The notes under the pieces are model-generated. The model did no database searches and had not been told where the DNA came from. It saw nothing but the letters and a program-made list of their open reading frames with translations. Of a DNA stretch of 64,000 nt, positions 50,901-62,950 are shown piece after piece. The stretch comes from Gymnogyps californianus. Taxonomy: Eukaryota; Chordata; Aves; Accipitriformes; Cathartidae. Location of the stretch: assembly GCF_018139145.2 (NCBI RefSeq), contig NC_059473.1, positions 68,554,707 to 68,618,706 of the forward strand, given 5' to 3'. Each line of letters starts with the position of its first letter. The stretch's first letter is position 1. The position numbers and the translations under genes were made by a program.

Positions 50901-53900
50901 TCTAACCTGCAAATACACAATTAACATTAATGCCATGCATGACTTTTGCCAAATCTTCGCCTTGTGTCATCACTATGATTGGCATGTTTGCAGCACACAT
51001 TGCAGGAGCTTGATTTGGTTCACAGCTCTAAGTCATTTTTATGTTCAGACATATAATCTAATGAGGTGAAAATGGAAAGCAGCCCCTGAGCATTTGGCTA
51101 TTGCTGGGAAAGAATGCAAATTAAATATTTGAAAGAGAGAGCGGGGCACAGGGTAGTGTGTCACGGAGCTTCGGAGTTCCATCAGGTGCCTTGCCAGCTT
51201 GCACAGCCTTTGTGTCCACATTGTCTGCCTGTTGGACGGAGCTAAGAGACAGAAGAATGACAGTCTAGGGAAAAGAAAGAAAGACAGTAATTATGGGACG
51301 TATGTGATTAGCATGGTAGCCAGAGAAATTAAACCACTAGTCCCAGGAATCTTCCCTTCTATAAGGTACCTGTGGTGGAAGAGAAAAGCTCCTCACTACA
51401 GAGTTCAGCTGGAATCCACTCCCTGCTAGTTTAGCTTGATTGCTTTTTTGGATACCTACTGTGGGGGTTCAGTTCCTTGACCTTCCTTTCTATAGAACTA
51501 TATTGTCCTGCCATGAAGAAAGGCAGATTAAGAATTTACAGGGATCCTTCCATCACTGGACTCTGACAGGAGTGCTCAGGGAGTTCATTTTTCATGGCTT
51601 AAATTGCTCCAGGCCAGCATTCTTATCAAAAAGGTTTGGTTTAATGTAAAACACAGACTTCTTTTCTTTCTTTTTAATTTTAGCTCCGTATTAAACAGCA
51701 CTACAAACTTCCCTTTGAACAGCAAGTTCCTGAGCTGCTTTCCTTTGAATAACATATAAATTTAGACTAAACTTTATTGTTCCTGAGTAAATCAGTCTAG
51801 TTAAGAAGTTTATAATTATTATTAGGGAGGCAAAATGTTTTACATAACAGCTGAAAAGTCTGGAAAATTCCTGGTGTAATTAGACCATGGGTTCATTGTT
51901 TGCTTGCTGTTTAGAGGTACCAGCTTACAGGATAGTTTCCAAATTTTGTCTTTTAGGTGCCTTGGGATCTCGACAAGGTCAGAAATAAAAAGAATTAAAA
52001 GTCTGGTAAGCATTAGCTGGCATCACAACCCTCGCTCCCAGCAGGATTTCCCCCCACACCTCCCAGCACACGGTGCTGTTTCTCCACAAACATGTTCCCT
52101 CCATAATTCCCCAGGATTTTCACTATGCAGCTGCCATTCCTCAGGTGGTGCCCGCTGCTTGTGCTTCGGCAGCTCGGGACCGGGCGGTGCAGCGATGGGG
52201 AGAAGCCCTCTGGGCCCTGCAGCAGTGCAGCGCTTCTGTCTGGCAAGGGGGTCCTCCAGGCACCCCCGAGCATCGCGAAAGTTGCTTTCCCCAGTAGCAC
52301 TGCAGGTACAGTTACACTGCGAGCCAAAAGTTCATTCCTCTCCCATCCCTTAGGCGCTTTGAACCCATACTTCATCTGCAAAAATGCTTGAACTATTAAC
52401 TGCCAAGCTTCTGGGTACTCAGAGACAGGAAGCTGTTTCACTTTACAGAGAATAATTAAATATAAATTTGGCAAAAGAGATGGAGCTGGTGTTAGTGTAA
52501 TTCTGGAGCCTCCTAGGCACTCATCAGAGAGGATCAGACAAAGCTTTCTGTCCCTGCTCCAAGGACAGTGTGCATAGTCTTAGATTAAACCTCCCTGAAT
52601 AAAACACATGCAGCAGAGCAAAGGGGGTAACCAGAGACCAGGTATCCTTCCGGCGCCATGCTTACGTGTGCTCTTCCTCTGTTTCTCTGTCCTCTCTTCA
52701 GTCAGTCCCCACAAAGTCATGCTCAGATGACCCCTAAGCTAGAGCTACAACATCTCTAGAAAGTGAAAGAAATAGCAACAGAGAGACATGGAGCTGCAGA
52801 TGAGGAAAGGACCTTTACCCTCATGTACACAACCCAGTCTATCAAATTTCAGGCGTTCCCTGAAGTTGCTACCAGACTGAGCACTGTGTGTAAGACAGTT
52901 TGGAGAACAACCATGTGCGATTCTTTTTGAGGAGCAGGCACCAAACGGCTTAGTGCTCTCAAGGCAAAGGTAATAGGCAGCTGGAGAATTTTACAGTCAG
53001 ATGGAGAATTTTAACAACAGAAATGTAGGTGCTTAGAGAGTTTGGACACCATCTGAGCAGAGATTTTAAGGATCTAAATTTTGGACGTAGAGTTAGATCC
53101 CCTTTGGAATCCAGTCTTAAGTTCCTATGGTGAAATAGAGGCCAACTGCTGCTGAAGTCTATGGGAATTTCACTATTGGCTTCAGCAACGCCAAGAGCTC
53201 CTTTTTAGAACTAGAATGGGAACACTTACAGAGTATAAAGAATAGTCTACTTGGCAAATGACATGCCATTTTCTCTAGCCCTGTGATCATAAACAGTACA
53301 TATATGACACGAAATACAAATATTTAATATGGCAATTATAATTTCCAAAGAACAAATTACAAAAATATCCATTTTTGCCAGCACTGAAAGCATGTGTTTG
53401 CTGCCTTCTACATGTAAACCTACCTAAACTGCCAGTCAAGTATACTAAAAGTCTGGGGAGTCAGTATCATAGTCAAATGCTGTAGATGGATGGTTTCATA
53501 CTTCGTGGGAAAGACTTGCTTTTCAAAGAAAATTTTTAAAACTTCAGAGATATTGATGTATTCTCAGCTAACCAGATGCTGTATACTAACTCTGTGCCAG
53601 TATTCTCTCAGTGCTGGAAGAAAAATAGTTGAGACAACATATTTGATGGATTTGTTTAGGGATTTTGTATGCATATGGAAATAATTTGTTTCTCTGCTGC
53701 AAAGTATGTTTGATTGTTCAGTATCAACATTTAACTAGAAAAAGTAGCTACAGTGCTCCCAGTTGTGTAAAGCACAAGCTAAACTAAACAAAAACTGAAA
53801 AGCAGCTTCAGTATATCTCATGCTTATTAGGAGAATAAACGATGAAAAAATTAACTGATGACAGGTATGCAGATTTCTGTAACTCAACAGTCTAATGTAA

Positions 53901-56900
53901 GAGTCTTCCTTGGTTCAGCTACACAGAAGGAAATCCTAAAAGACTGATGTGAGTCCACATGCAAAAAAAGTGGGCTGGTGAGCATCAACAGGTGATGACA
54001 GAAAGTTCCACTGAAGTGTTAACTATACAATGCAGTCCCTAAAGAAAGACATAATATCTTGTTTGTATGTTCTCACTACAGAAAAACACTGGTGTAAATA
54101 GTTTCTTCCTTTCTGTTCTTGAGGTTCCTAGACGCGAGAATCTCGGATGGAAATACAGCCACATGTGGCACGCACCCTGTGCAAAGTCATGCATTGCAGG
54201 TGATACAGGATGCATTGAATTAATTATGTGCACACTGCAGAGATGCACATGCACATCCAATTAAATGTGTTCCAGACTGGTTAGACTAGTTCACGTGCAC
54301 ATCAATTGTGCACGCAGGCTACTGCATGTTCGGCCATTCCAGAGAAATGGCCAAATTCTTTCTTCTTCACACAAACTTCACTTCCAAGCAGCTTGGATTT
54401 CCTTGGACATGTCATCTGATAGCCCTGTTTTTTTCTATTCATAATCGGATGATGGTGAAGAGATTCTTATTTTACAGAATATATTCATTATTCCAAAGCA
54501 TGATTTTGTCATCCTGTTTTACTTTAATTGAGGTTGAAAGTTATAATTACCACATGATATGCTTTCTTTCTCTGAGTGGTTACATGTAACTACTTCTCTG
54601 GTGTAAAGTTCACAGAAAGCAAATTCAAAATTTATTTTACTTATTTTTATTGTTGCTCCAGCATAAGATCTGTTTTCTTGACAACTTTCTCAACAATAAA
54701 CTTTGAGAGCAAATTTGTTTAAGAATTCAGTAACCACCCAAAACTAATCACTGCCTGGGTAAGTTGTTATTTTTCTTTATTCAAATGCATTATAATTAAT
54801 TTTTTGCAATCAGAATATGCAATAATATTTCCTAAGGCTTGGTTTTTGTGAGCCAAAAGACTTGTATATAGCTGTTTTATGCAACTTAAGATGTAATAAT
54901 TTTGCAGATGTGAGGATATAGCCAAATTGAAAAGGAACCACTACATTTTGGGATACACTACAAACCAGACTGTTTAGGTTTGTACATAAGAAACAACGAG
55001 AAATGGGGCCAGACTGCCTCCTAGACTGGGGTCTGAATTAAAATCTCATCAGAAAACTTTGATTGTACTTACCACAACAAATATTTTTAGGATTTTGGAC
55101 ACGGATAGATTTAGTATTACTCCTACAGCTGTACTCCTCCTGCCAGCAAAAAAATGTCAGGTTCAAATTTTCAAATATTTCACTTTAAAATAATGAACAT
55201 CCTAAGATCAGTATGCTTCCCAGGGGAACCTGGATAAAATCAGGCACCTGCCTGTGCATCCACATTTGCAAGTAAATGCTTCTGCATTTACAAGCTTTGA
55301 ATCAGTATATAAAATGTCCTACAAAAACTAGAGGTGGAAATGAGCATGGCATCATGCTGGAAAAGCACAGCAAGGATTTACACAGCTAGCAAATAAAACA
55401 CCCGTCCCACTACCGCCTTCACTGTAGTCCTTTAATTCGGTACCCAAGCCCCTGGGCTGGATGCTGGGCTCATCCCAGGTGTGGCTGCTGCCCCCTCTCC
55501 TCTTTCCCTCCTGTTTCCCTCACAGCCTGTGATGCAGCGTTGGTGAGGAGGGGGCTCAGATCCATGTCCAGCGGGCCAGTAGATGCTGCTCAGTCCACCT
55601 CCATTTGGTGGCTTTCCAGCTGACATGCCAGTGCTGGGTAAAGGGAGCTTCTCCTGCCGCAGCACCTTCCGCAACCTCAGAGAAAAACACTTCACTGTAA
55701 GATCTCCACAGAGCCTTTCCCATGAGACAACAGAGCCCCATGGCACCGAAACACGGTCCTGGCCCCACACAAGCCTCATTTTCTCTCTCTGTTTATGGCC
55801 ATTTTTCACTGCCTAACCAAGCAAGGCCAAAGTGTTCATGATGGCGACTCCTTTCCCATGAACATATCCAAACTGTTGTGCTGACCAGCTGCTGGTGAGC
55901 TGGGAACCTGCCCCCGACAGCTTTTGCCCGCAGAGCTTATTCGGTAACACTTTTATACCTCGGTAGTACCTTCACTTTGAGGACTGTGAAGCACTCTACA
56001 ACCACAACTAGATAAAGCTCCAAAACACTTTAAACAACATGTGTTAGGCCGTTATCTGCTTTCCCAGCAGGGAAACTGACTCCAAAATGGATAAGGCCAC
56101 ATTTAAAAACATGGTGCCCAACAGAAGCACTCCAGTCTTCATTTTCAGAAAAGCTGAGCTACCTACCAGCTCAGCTGAAGTGAATGCAGGCTGCTGTTCT
56201 GTCGACTCCTGAGGAGATCAGACATTTCGCAAGCTGGTCAACAAAAGTGGATTTGTCAAAAATGAATGGGTACTTCTGGGCAAACTATGGCTTTTCCAAG
56301 TCTGTGGCAGAGATTTGTATATCTCTTAGTTAAAACAAGTCCTGAAAAGAGAGAAGAGTTCTACGTCTCCCCCAAAATAAACTCTTAACAAACTACTGGC
56401 TTTAATAAGTTTGGCACTCGAATCAGAGAAGACCCAAAACCATGTCTGAGGCTTTTGCCATCCAGGGGCATAGTTCTCACCCTACAGCAAATGTGCTCCT
56501 GTGGGGCAAGCAGTTGGCATAAGAAAACTGACTGATAATCAAAGACATCTCAAAGTAGGTATTAAACTATGTAATTCAGAGAAGACATCAGTATTTTCAT
56601 CAGACGTTTCCTCAGGATTCTGTTATTAAAAGGGAGACAGCGAGTGGGAAGAAAGCAGCAGAGTCTGGACGATGCCCTTTAAATTATAGTGTTCTCATGT
56701 AACATGTTGAGGATTATATGTCGTAGGGGGAAAACTTGTGACGGACTAAATGGACAAATATAACTCATCGCTTGGGACAAACATTCTGGGAAATGAATTT
56801 TCTGATGACTTCTTTTTGTTTTTCTCAACCTTAAATCAGGGATTTGTATTTGAACACTCCTGCTTGGTTATGGAAGACACCCATTGCCTCCCTCTCCCCT

Positions 56901-57684
56901 TTCCTCAAATCCAGGGGTGCCTGGGTGAGGAGTCCAGGGGCACAAATAATTGAAGGCAAGCAATGAATTTCTAAAAGACACAAAGGTCTGCACTAAGGAA
57001 AGCTGTATCTAGTGCAGGTAATTATTCAGACTTTTCTAATCAACATAAAGTAGGTTAGGATTTTCCCAACTAGCCTGAGAGAGCAGCTAAATGAGACACT
57101 GTACAGACAGATTGCCTTTCTGTTTCTACATTTTCCATCTGATATTATTTTCAAAGCTATTTGGGGTGAAAAGGAAATTTTGTCATGCATTCTATGTACA
57201 TGTATACCCGTCTCTGGTCACAATCATGTCTCACTAGCAACAGAGAAAATATGCTCTTAGGCTTGGAAGAAAAGTATCTGCCTTTCCTTTCAGCAAACAC
57301 ATATCTGTTTGAAGTCCAGCAATTATTTTTATCCAGTTTGACCACTTCTGAGAATGGAAAATGAAAGAACTCCCATAAGATCTCAAGGGTTAATTTGAAA
57401 TTACCTTTTTTTCAAATATTAAACTAAATGTAAGGTATTTATATACAGACAGGTAACAACAGGAACGAGCTGCTTTGCCCACCTGGGATCCAAATGGGCC
57501 AGATGCGGAGCAACTTCAAAACAGAAGTGATTTTGTTACATTTCACAGTGCTATTCTCAAGCTATGCCCTCTGCTTTAGTGGCTAGATACTTCACCACTC
57601 TAAATCAAGTCTAAACCAGTGATCCCTTGAGTCCAGACCATTTGGAAGGTGGCTGATAGTCGCCTCTTTCTGTATCTGTCTATT
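47951..57684. other. unique noncoding DNA, no gene seen
   Basis: Nearly 10 kb without a recognisable gene. GC-richer patches at about 50,330-50,580, 51,990-52,330 and 55,430-55,770 carry overlapping frames on both strands that I cannot assign. The minus frame at 52,013-52,474 is 153 codons but lies opposite plus frames of 149 and 88 codons, which argues for base composition rather than coding. Confidence 0.5.
53152..53190. repeat. decayed copy of a short ancient amniote motif
   Basis: Reads 'tgaagtctatgggaattt' then 'cactattggcttcagc'. It fits gaagtcaatgggagtttt...ccattgacttcaatgg, the same motif as at 19,523 and 31,721. Confidence 0.4.
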
Positions 57685-57698
57685 AAAAAAAAAAAAAA
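57685..57698 (+). repeat. A14 homopolymer
   Basis: Fourteen consecutive A, followed by ggaaaaaa. It is a simple repeat. Confidence 0.75.
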
Positions 57699-57788
57699 GG
57701 AAAAAACACCCTTATGTTTAGCTTTACCTCTGAAAGAAGATTTCAAGTTAACCAGTAACACTTACTAGTGTCCATTTGATATCTTAGG

Positions 57789-58080
57789 GTCGCAGGACAG
57801 CTCAGGCTGGACAGGAGCTCGGGAGGTCCCTGGTCCGGCCCTGCCACAGCAGGCTCAGCGCTGAGGTCAGACGGGGCTGCTCAGGGCTGTGCCCCCTCGG
57901 GGCTGGAAACCCCCCAGGACGGAGCCGGCACAGCCTCCCTGGGCAGCCTGCGCCTCTGCCCCCCTGGCCCCAGGGGAGAAAGTTTCTCCCTATATCCAGT
58001 CTGCACCTCTCATTTACGCATGTTGTCTTGTCCTTCTATCATGTAGCACCGTGAGCAGCCTGGCTCTGTCTTCATAAAGT
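57789..58080 (-). mobile_element. CR1 3' fragment, GC-rich
   Basis: On the plus strand 'caggctggacaggagctcgg', 'gaggtccctggtccggcc', 'cagcctccctgggcagcctg' and 'ggctctgtcttcat' follow in order the complement of an avian CR1 3' end (gctggaagggacct, aggtc-ctggtccaacc, acctctctgggcaacctg, ctggctccatcttc). The element therefore lies on the minus strand with its 3' end near 57,789. It is only about 290 bases long and more diverged than the copy at 25-27 kb. Its CpG and GC content is strikingly high for the neighbourhood. The open frame 57,889-58,077 within it is incidental. Confidence 0.75.
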
Positions 58081-58287
58081 ACAAACACGCTGTGCACTGT
58101 AGACCTCAAGACATAATAAATTTACCTATGCTTACGTTGTCGCTGGCAGGTTGGGTTAAATTACTTTTGGAGGTTGCATCGTGAGCTGGCGGTTTCTTTA
58201 AACCATGATGGTTTTTCTAGCCACAGTTCAAGCTGGCCGTGCGTGTGCAGCTCTGAAAGTGCTTACCTTTGCATATAAGGGTTGTTC

Positions 58288-58334
58288 CCTTCATGTCAAT
58301 GTGACTCCACACCGTGCGGGAAGTAAAACATGTA
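58288..58334. repeat. decayed copy of a short ancient amniote motif
   Basis: Reads 'cttcatgtcaatgtgactcc' then 'accgtgcgggaagtaaaaca'. It aligns with cttcaaagtcaatgggact-ctcacgtgcttaaagttaa-ca as I remember it from sauropsid repeats. It ends just before an old CR1 fragment. Confidence 0.4.
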
Positions 58335-58359
58335 TGGAAATATTTGTATGGTCAGGCTG

Positions 58360-59210
58360 AGATAATGCAGAAGGATCTTGTGAGACTGAGCAAGCAATAA
58401 CACAGCAGAATAAATTCATGGATATACATGTAAAGTGATATGGGGAAAATAATCTTAACCTCGTATATAAAATAATGGGCTTCGAGCTGACTGTTACCAC
58501 TCAGGAGAAAGACCCTGGGATTATGTTTTATGAAAACAACTCCTTCCTAGCAATCAAAAAAGCAAACTGAAAGTTCGGAATTATTAGGAAAGGAGTAGAG
58601 AGCAAACATAGCTATGCAGCTGTATAAACTCACGGCGTGCCCATGAATACTGTCTGCAGCTGTCATTTCAAAAAGCATATAGTAGAAGTGGCAAAGGTTC
58701 AGAGGAGGGCGACAGAGGTGACCACAGGTATGGTATGGCTCCCATGAGGGGGGTGGCTGAGCAGAGTCGACTCTGCAGCCTGGAAAAGAGGTGACTAGAG
58801 GGGTGTTATGACCACGGTCCACCAGAATCATGGGTGGAGCAGGATCTGCAGTTCACCATCTCTTCTACTGAGGATCATCCAGTGAAGCTAATAGGAGCCA
58901 GTTTCAAAATCATCAAAAGAAGGTGACTCTTGATGCACAAGTAAGCAGATCTATGGAGCTCGTTGTTCAAAGGTGACTTGGGGTAGGACTCAGAAGAGAG
59001 ATGCTGGGAATAAGGAGAGAAACCACAACAGACTTGGGAAATGTCCCGACCTGAAACTAGTAGGAATCTGGGACAATACTCAGGAAAAATATCGCATACG
59101 CTTGTACTGTCCTTACTCTTTTGGGGGCATTTACTTACAGCCACAGTTGGAAGCAAGACATTGGGTTAGATCAGCCCTTGTTCTGACAAAGTATGGCCTT
59201 TTTTATGTTC
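58360..59210 (+). mobile_element. ancient CR1 fragment, C-terminal ORF2 to 3' end
   Basis: About 850 bases of near-continuous, heavily substituted CR1 on the plus strand. In order: 'gcagaaggatcttgtgaga', 'gagctgactgttaccactc' followed by a degraded 'caaaaaagcaaac', 'ggttcagaggagggcgac' (the V-Q-R-R-A segment of ORF2), 'agctaataggagccagttt' (conserved in old amniote CR1), and the 3' terminal 'ttgggttagatcagccctt' ending in 'gtatggcc...ttatgttc'. This is the 3' end type in which the genomic copy reads 'ctagatggacctttggtctg'. All frames are interrupted. It is of the same kind as the minus-strand fragment at 27,242-27,545 and much older than the 25-27 kb CR1. Confidence 0.8.
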
Positions 59211-59379
59211 TTTTTCAGGGTCATAGTGTGTTTGTACTGACGTTTTGATGCCATTATAAATTTGCTTTGTGACCATTATAAGGAAATAAACCTTTACAAG
59301 AAAAAGAAGAATGATAAAAGTTCTATAGCTCAAAAATCAGGACTAAGAAATTAAGAAAAATGCGACCGTTCAAAGACTT

Positions 59380-59546
59380 TCTTTGTAAGCTAGTAAAGAA
59401 AGGTTTAACAAGAACCAGTGATGGCAGCTGAAGCCAGATTAGATGGACTCAATACAGGAGCAGTTAGGTAACATGCAATGGCCTGTGATACACAGAAGGT
59501 CAGACTAGATGATCTAATGTCCCTTCTGGCCTAAATATCTCTGAGT
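59380..59546 (+). mobile_element. ancient CR1 3' end, second family
   Basis: On the plus strand 'aaaggtttaacaagaaccag' and 'gcagctgaagccagattag' follow the last part of CR1 ORF2. 'ggtcagactagatgatctaa' with 'cccttctggcc' then gives a different CR1 3' end (aggtcagactagatgatc...tcccttctggcc). About 100 bases expected between the two parts are missing, so it carries an internal deletion. It follows the preceding CR1 fragment by 170 bases in the same orientation. Confidence 0.75.
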
Positions 59547-61229
59547 ATAGTACTCTGGCAGCCACACAAATGTTGAAAGCAAACTCCAACTCAGCATGTT
59601 TTCTGTCAGCCACACTATATCTAGATAGATTTTCATGCCAGGTTTTTAAAAACTTGTCCTGTTGATTTTATAACTGCACTTCATTTCTCTGCTTAAAGAA
59701 GATAATACTGAAATTCTAGGACAACTTAGAGCCATGATAACCTGCAACCTTGAGTTTGCATTTATTTGTGTAAATATTTGTTTTAGTTTCAATCAATGCA
59801 ATATTTTCATCTTTGTCAGCTCCCTGGTATTTTGCTTTCTGAGCGTAGCTGCTCAGAAAATATGTTTTTTCTCCCTCAGCGAAATTTTGATTTCCACATT
59901 TTTTTATTTTGACCAGAACTGTAAGACCAGTGAGTCACATATGGATTTCCTGATCAATCAAAGAATTGCTCGTTCCCCGCAGAACAATGTTAAAAGCCTG
60001 GGAAGTGATTCTGGCATAGCGTGCAGTGCTAGGATGGGGACCTAGGCTGGTTTTAAAAATGGGAAAAAGGAGAAACAACAATATGAGTAAACAAAAAAAT
60101 TTTGTAAGCAAATCAGAAAGCAGAGGAATTCTTTGATAATTCCCTGTCCTTTCCTGATTTAATATAGGTGATACCAGGAATTGCTATAAGGTTACTGCCT
60201 TCAGTCACCCTCCTGTACCCCCTTCCCACAGAACATCGAGAAATCTCTGCCTTCCTCTCTCTTTCGCATGCTCTCTCTCTCTGAAACTAATGTTTCAAAA
60301 TAATTTAAATCACATGTAAAAAGGCCTTCTAGTTTCAAGTTTCCTTTGGAGTAGCCTATTAACTCTAATCACCTCTGATTCATAATTTTGGGTGGCATTT
60401 ACAGATTTCTACAAGTATACACAAAATCCATTGAAGATTTTATTAGTCCTGTCTAATAAAAACAGATGCTTGAAATAAAACTGCTACTTTATCTAGCCCA
60501 TAAACTCTCTGTTTGTCTACTTAGAAGACAAATTGTTAGTAGAAGTCAGTGAAAGCAAAGGTTATATCTGAATCACTGGTACATCTTAAAAAGCTCATAA
60601 TCTTATCACAAAGCATGTAAAAGGGCAAAGGTTAGCAGCAGTATCCTACTCTTTATACCATATGGATTTGTTTTCAGAGCAATTCTCTGAGATAAATTAT
60701 TTATAGGCATTAGTCTGTGGTATCAAATTAATACATGCACTTATGAGTAGGTGGACAGGATTGAACAACCTAACAGGATTTTTTCACTTCTAATTACCAG
60801 GAATCTATCAAAGAACTAACAAATAATAATTTAACAAAAACACGAATCTGTGTTCACCAATCAATTTATCGTGCTGACTTAAAGGATTCACTAATTTTCT
60901 CAATAGTGAAATAATAAAATGCTTACTCTTCACCTTCTGTAGAAAAGAAACTCTCAAAATCAATACAATAGCATATGTGTGAAATGTGTTAAGAATGAGA
61001 TAGCTGAGAGATTTCAAAATGTACTTGCCAATAGGATATCATAATTACATCAAGTCATTCTTAGTGAGGTTCCAGGGAACTGATATCATTTCACGTGGTA
61101 GTCAACAAATTCGTGAGACATGAATAAAACCAGCTGTACATTTTGATAATGATAACTGAAAAACTTAAACTTCTAAAAACAATAGCCTTAAGTCAGACCC
61201 ACAAATTGCAAAGACAGTATCCCAGAAAC
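59547..61229. other. unique noncoding DNA, no gene seen
   Basis: AT-rich sequence between CR1 fragments. A plus frame of 103 codons at 59,734-60,045 is unrecognised. A short CT-rich run (about 60,252-60,282) is the only simple repeat. Confidence 0.5.
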
Positions 61230-61640
61230 AAGTGCCTGAAAAGAACTGATGAATCAGCAGGTGGAGAGCTGAGCGTGAACTTCGTTCACGGTCTACAATA
61301 AAAGGGCTAATGTAATCCTTGTATGTATAAAGAGGGAACCAGTCCCCCTATGGCGAGACACTATGGGATTATGGAAATGAATTTATCCCTCATACAGCAC
61401 AGGGCCTATACATTTCAGAGTGATTCACGATGCTCTGGTGCACATTTTAGAAAAGATGGCAAAACAGTGGGGAGGGTATAGGAAAGAACAACAAACCCAA
61501 TTCAAAGACTGGAGAAAATGCTTTCATATACAGTTATTGAGGGAGCAAGAAGTGAAGCTAGCTCTATAGCTTAGTTAAGATATACATTTGGGAGAGGAAA
61601 GACACAGATTTGGAGCCATAAGAAAATGACTGTTTAACAT
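61230..61640 (+). mobile_element. ancient CR1 ORF2 fragment lacking its 3' end
   Basis: On the plus strand 'aaaagggctaatgtaatcct' followed by 'tgtataaagaggg' corresponds to the ORF2 segment encoding K-R-A-N-x-I-L-x-x-I-N-R-G. Downstream pieces 'ggtgcacattttagaaaaga', 'tcaaagactggagaaaatgc' and 'agctctatagcttagtta' keep the order and spacing expected of old turtle-type CR1. The match fades near 61,640, before the 3' end. It cannot be the other part of the fragment at 59,380-59,546 without a rearrangement, because the order is reversed. Confidence 0.65.
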
Positions 61641-62885
61641 CTATGAAATTAGGTATTAATTAGAAGGAGACCAGACTTCTCCCTCAAATGAAAAACTGAT
61701 TCCAATGACCTGTTTAGTTGTGCTCATATTACCTGACTGCCAGGGAATGCAAATGTAAATGGTTGCCTGTTCCATACAAAACTGTAAGAGGAAGGCTTTA
61801 GACATCCCAGCACCAGAATATCCTCCAGTGTGTACAACATATGGTTTCAGTGTGGTAAGAACTAACTCTGAGCAACTGGAGTGGAAAAAATGATAACACC
61901 AGATATAGGGCATACATTGTGCAAAGCCTGATCCAGGAGGCACGGTCAGAAAATAAGCACCGTGATAGGTGCTGCAACCAGGACGGACATTCCTCAGCCT
62001 GGTTTCATCCCAGCTGTCTTTAGGCACTTAATTCAGTTGCAAGACCAGTATGTAGGAAGACTGCATCATCAAAAGAGCTTGCTTTTCCTCCAGTGACTGT
62101 GCAATCACTGCTGAAGACTGAGTGGCCCCTTTCTGAGCAGACCCTGACTCAGATCCCTCAGGTGGTAAAGAAACTTGAGTGATGCTAACAAAGGTGGTGA
62201 CAGCTCTTATGACTACTAGAATTACAAGGCACCAGCGTGAGCATGTTGAATTTAAAGGTCAAAAGTAGGAATTAGTTGGGCCGTAGGCACCTATGGGCAT
62301 ATATGTACCATACATTTCAGCTCGGTGCAACAGTGACCCTGGCTACTTCTGAGCAAAGCGACTCTCGTTCTCAGCTGGGTGCAGGGCACTGGCGAGATGC
62401 TAGCTAGGTGCCAGCAGCCCATCCATGGTTTGGCACGCCTCTGAGCACAGAGAGGGTAATCAGTGCTCCCACTTGGCATGCCCGATGAGCTGGAGCAGTC
62501 GCGCAAACACAGCCGTCCTGCTGCTGATTGCAGCTCCCAGTCTTCCTGGTCTGACTCAGGCACTTCATGAGACCACGGCAATACTCCAGCTGTGGGCCTG
62601 CTACTCATGGGTGACAGGACTGAAGAAGGTTCCTGTATGGAAACGCTTGTCATGCTCTTTGGCATGTGCAGAAGATGAACAAAGAATAGTCTCTAATTAA
62701 ATTTTAGTATCCTGAGTGAAAGTACACTGGCTTCACAAAACCAGGGGAAGTACATTCATATTTAGGAGTAAAATAATTAGCTAGCTTGGTTTGAAAAAAC
62801 AAGAAATTTCAGTATTTTTGAAATATTCAGAAAGATGGATTTGTTTGCTTAACAAGTGATATTAAGCCCAGTTATCCGCCTTCAA
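61641..62885. other. noncoding DNA, unidentified
   Basis: Minus-strand frames of 123 codons (61,656-62,027) and 124 codons (62,291-62,665) are present, the second in a GC-richer patch. Neither contains a domain I recognise. No repeat was assigned. Confidence 0.45.
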
Positions 62886-62950
62886 CCCAGCAAAAATCCA
62901 CTGACTTTCACAGTAGCTTTGCCTATAAAGGAACTGCAGGACCAGATCCA
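62886..62950. repeat. decayed copy of a short ancient amniote motif
   Basis: Reads 'atccactgactttcacag' then 'tagctttgcctataaaggaa' then 'ctgcaggaccagatcc'. It aligns with cattgacttcaatggg-agttttgcctgagtaagga-ctgcaggatcaggcc. This is the longest of the six copies. Confidence 0.45.

Noticed and set aside
52013..52474. 153-codon minus-strand protein
   Set aside because: It has no recognisable domain and overlaps open plus-strand frames of 149 and 88 codons in a GC-richer patch, typical of chance.
57889..58077. Pro-rich 62-codon frame
   Set aside because: It falls inside a CR1 3' fragment read from the opposite strand.
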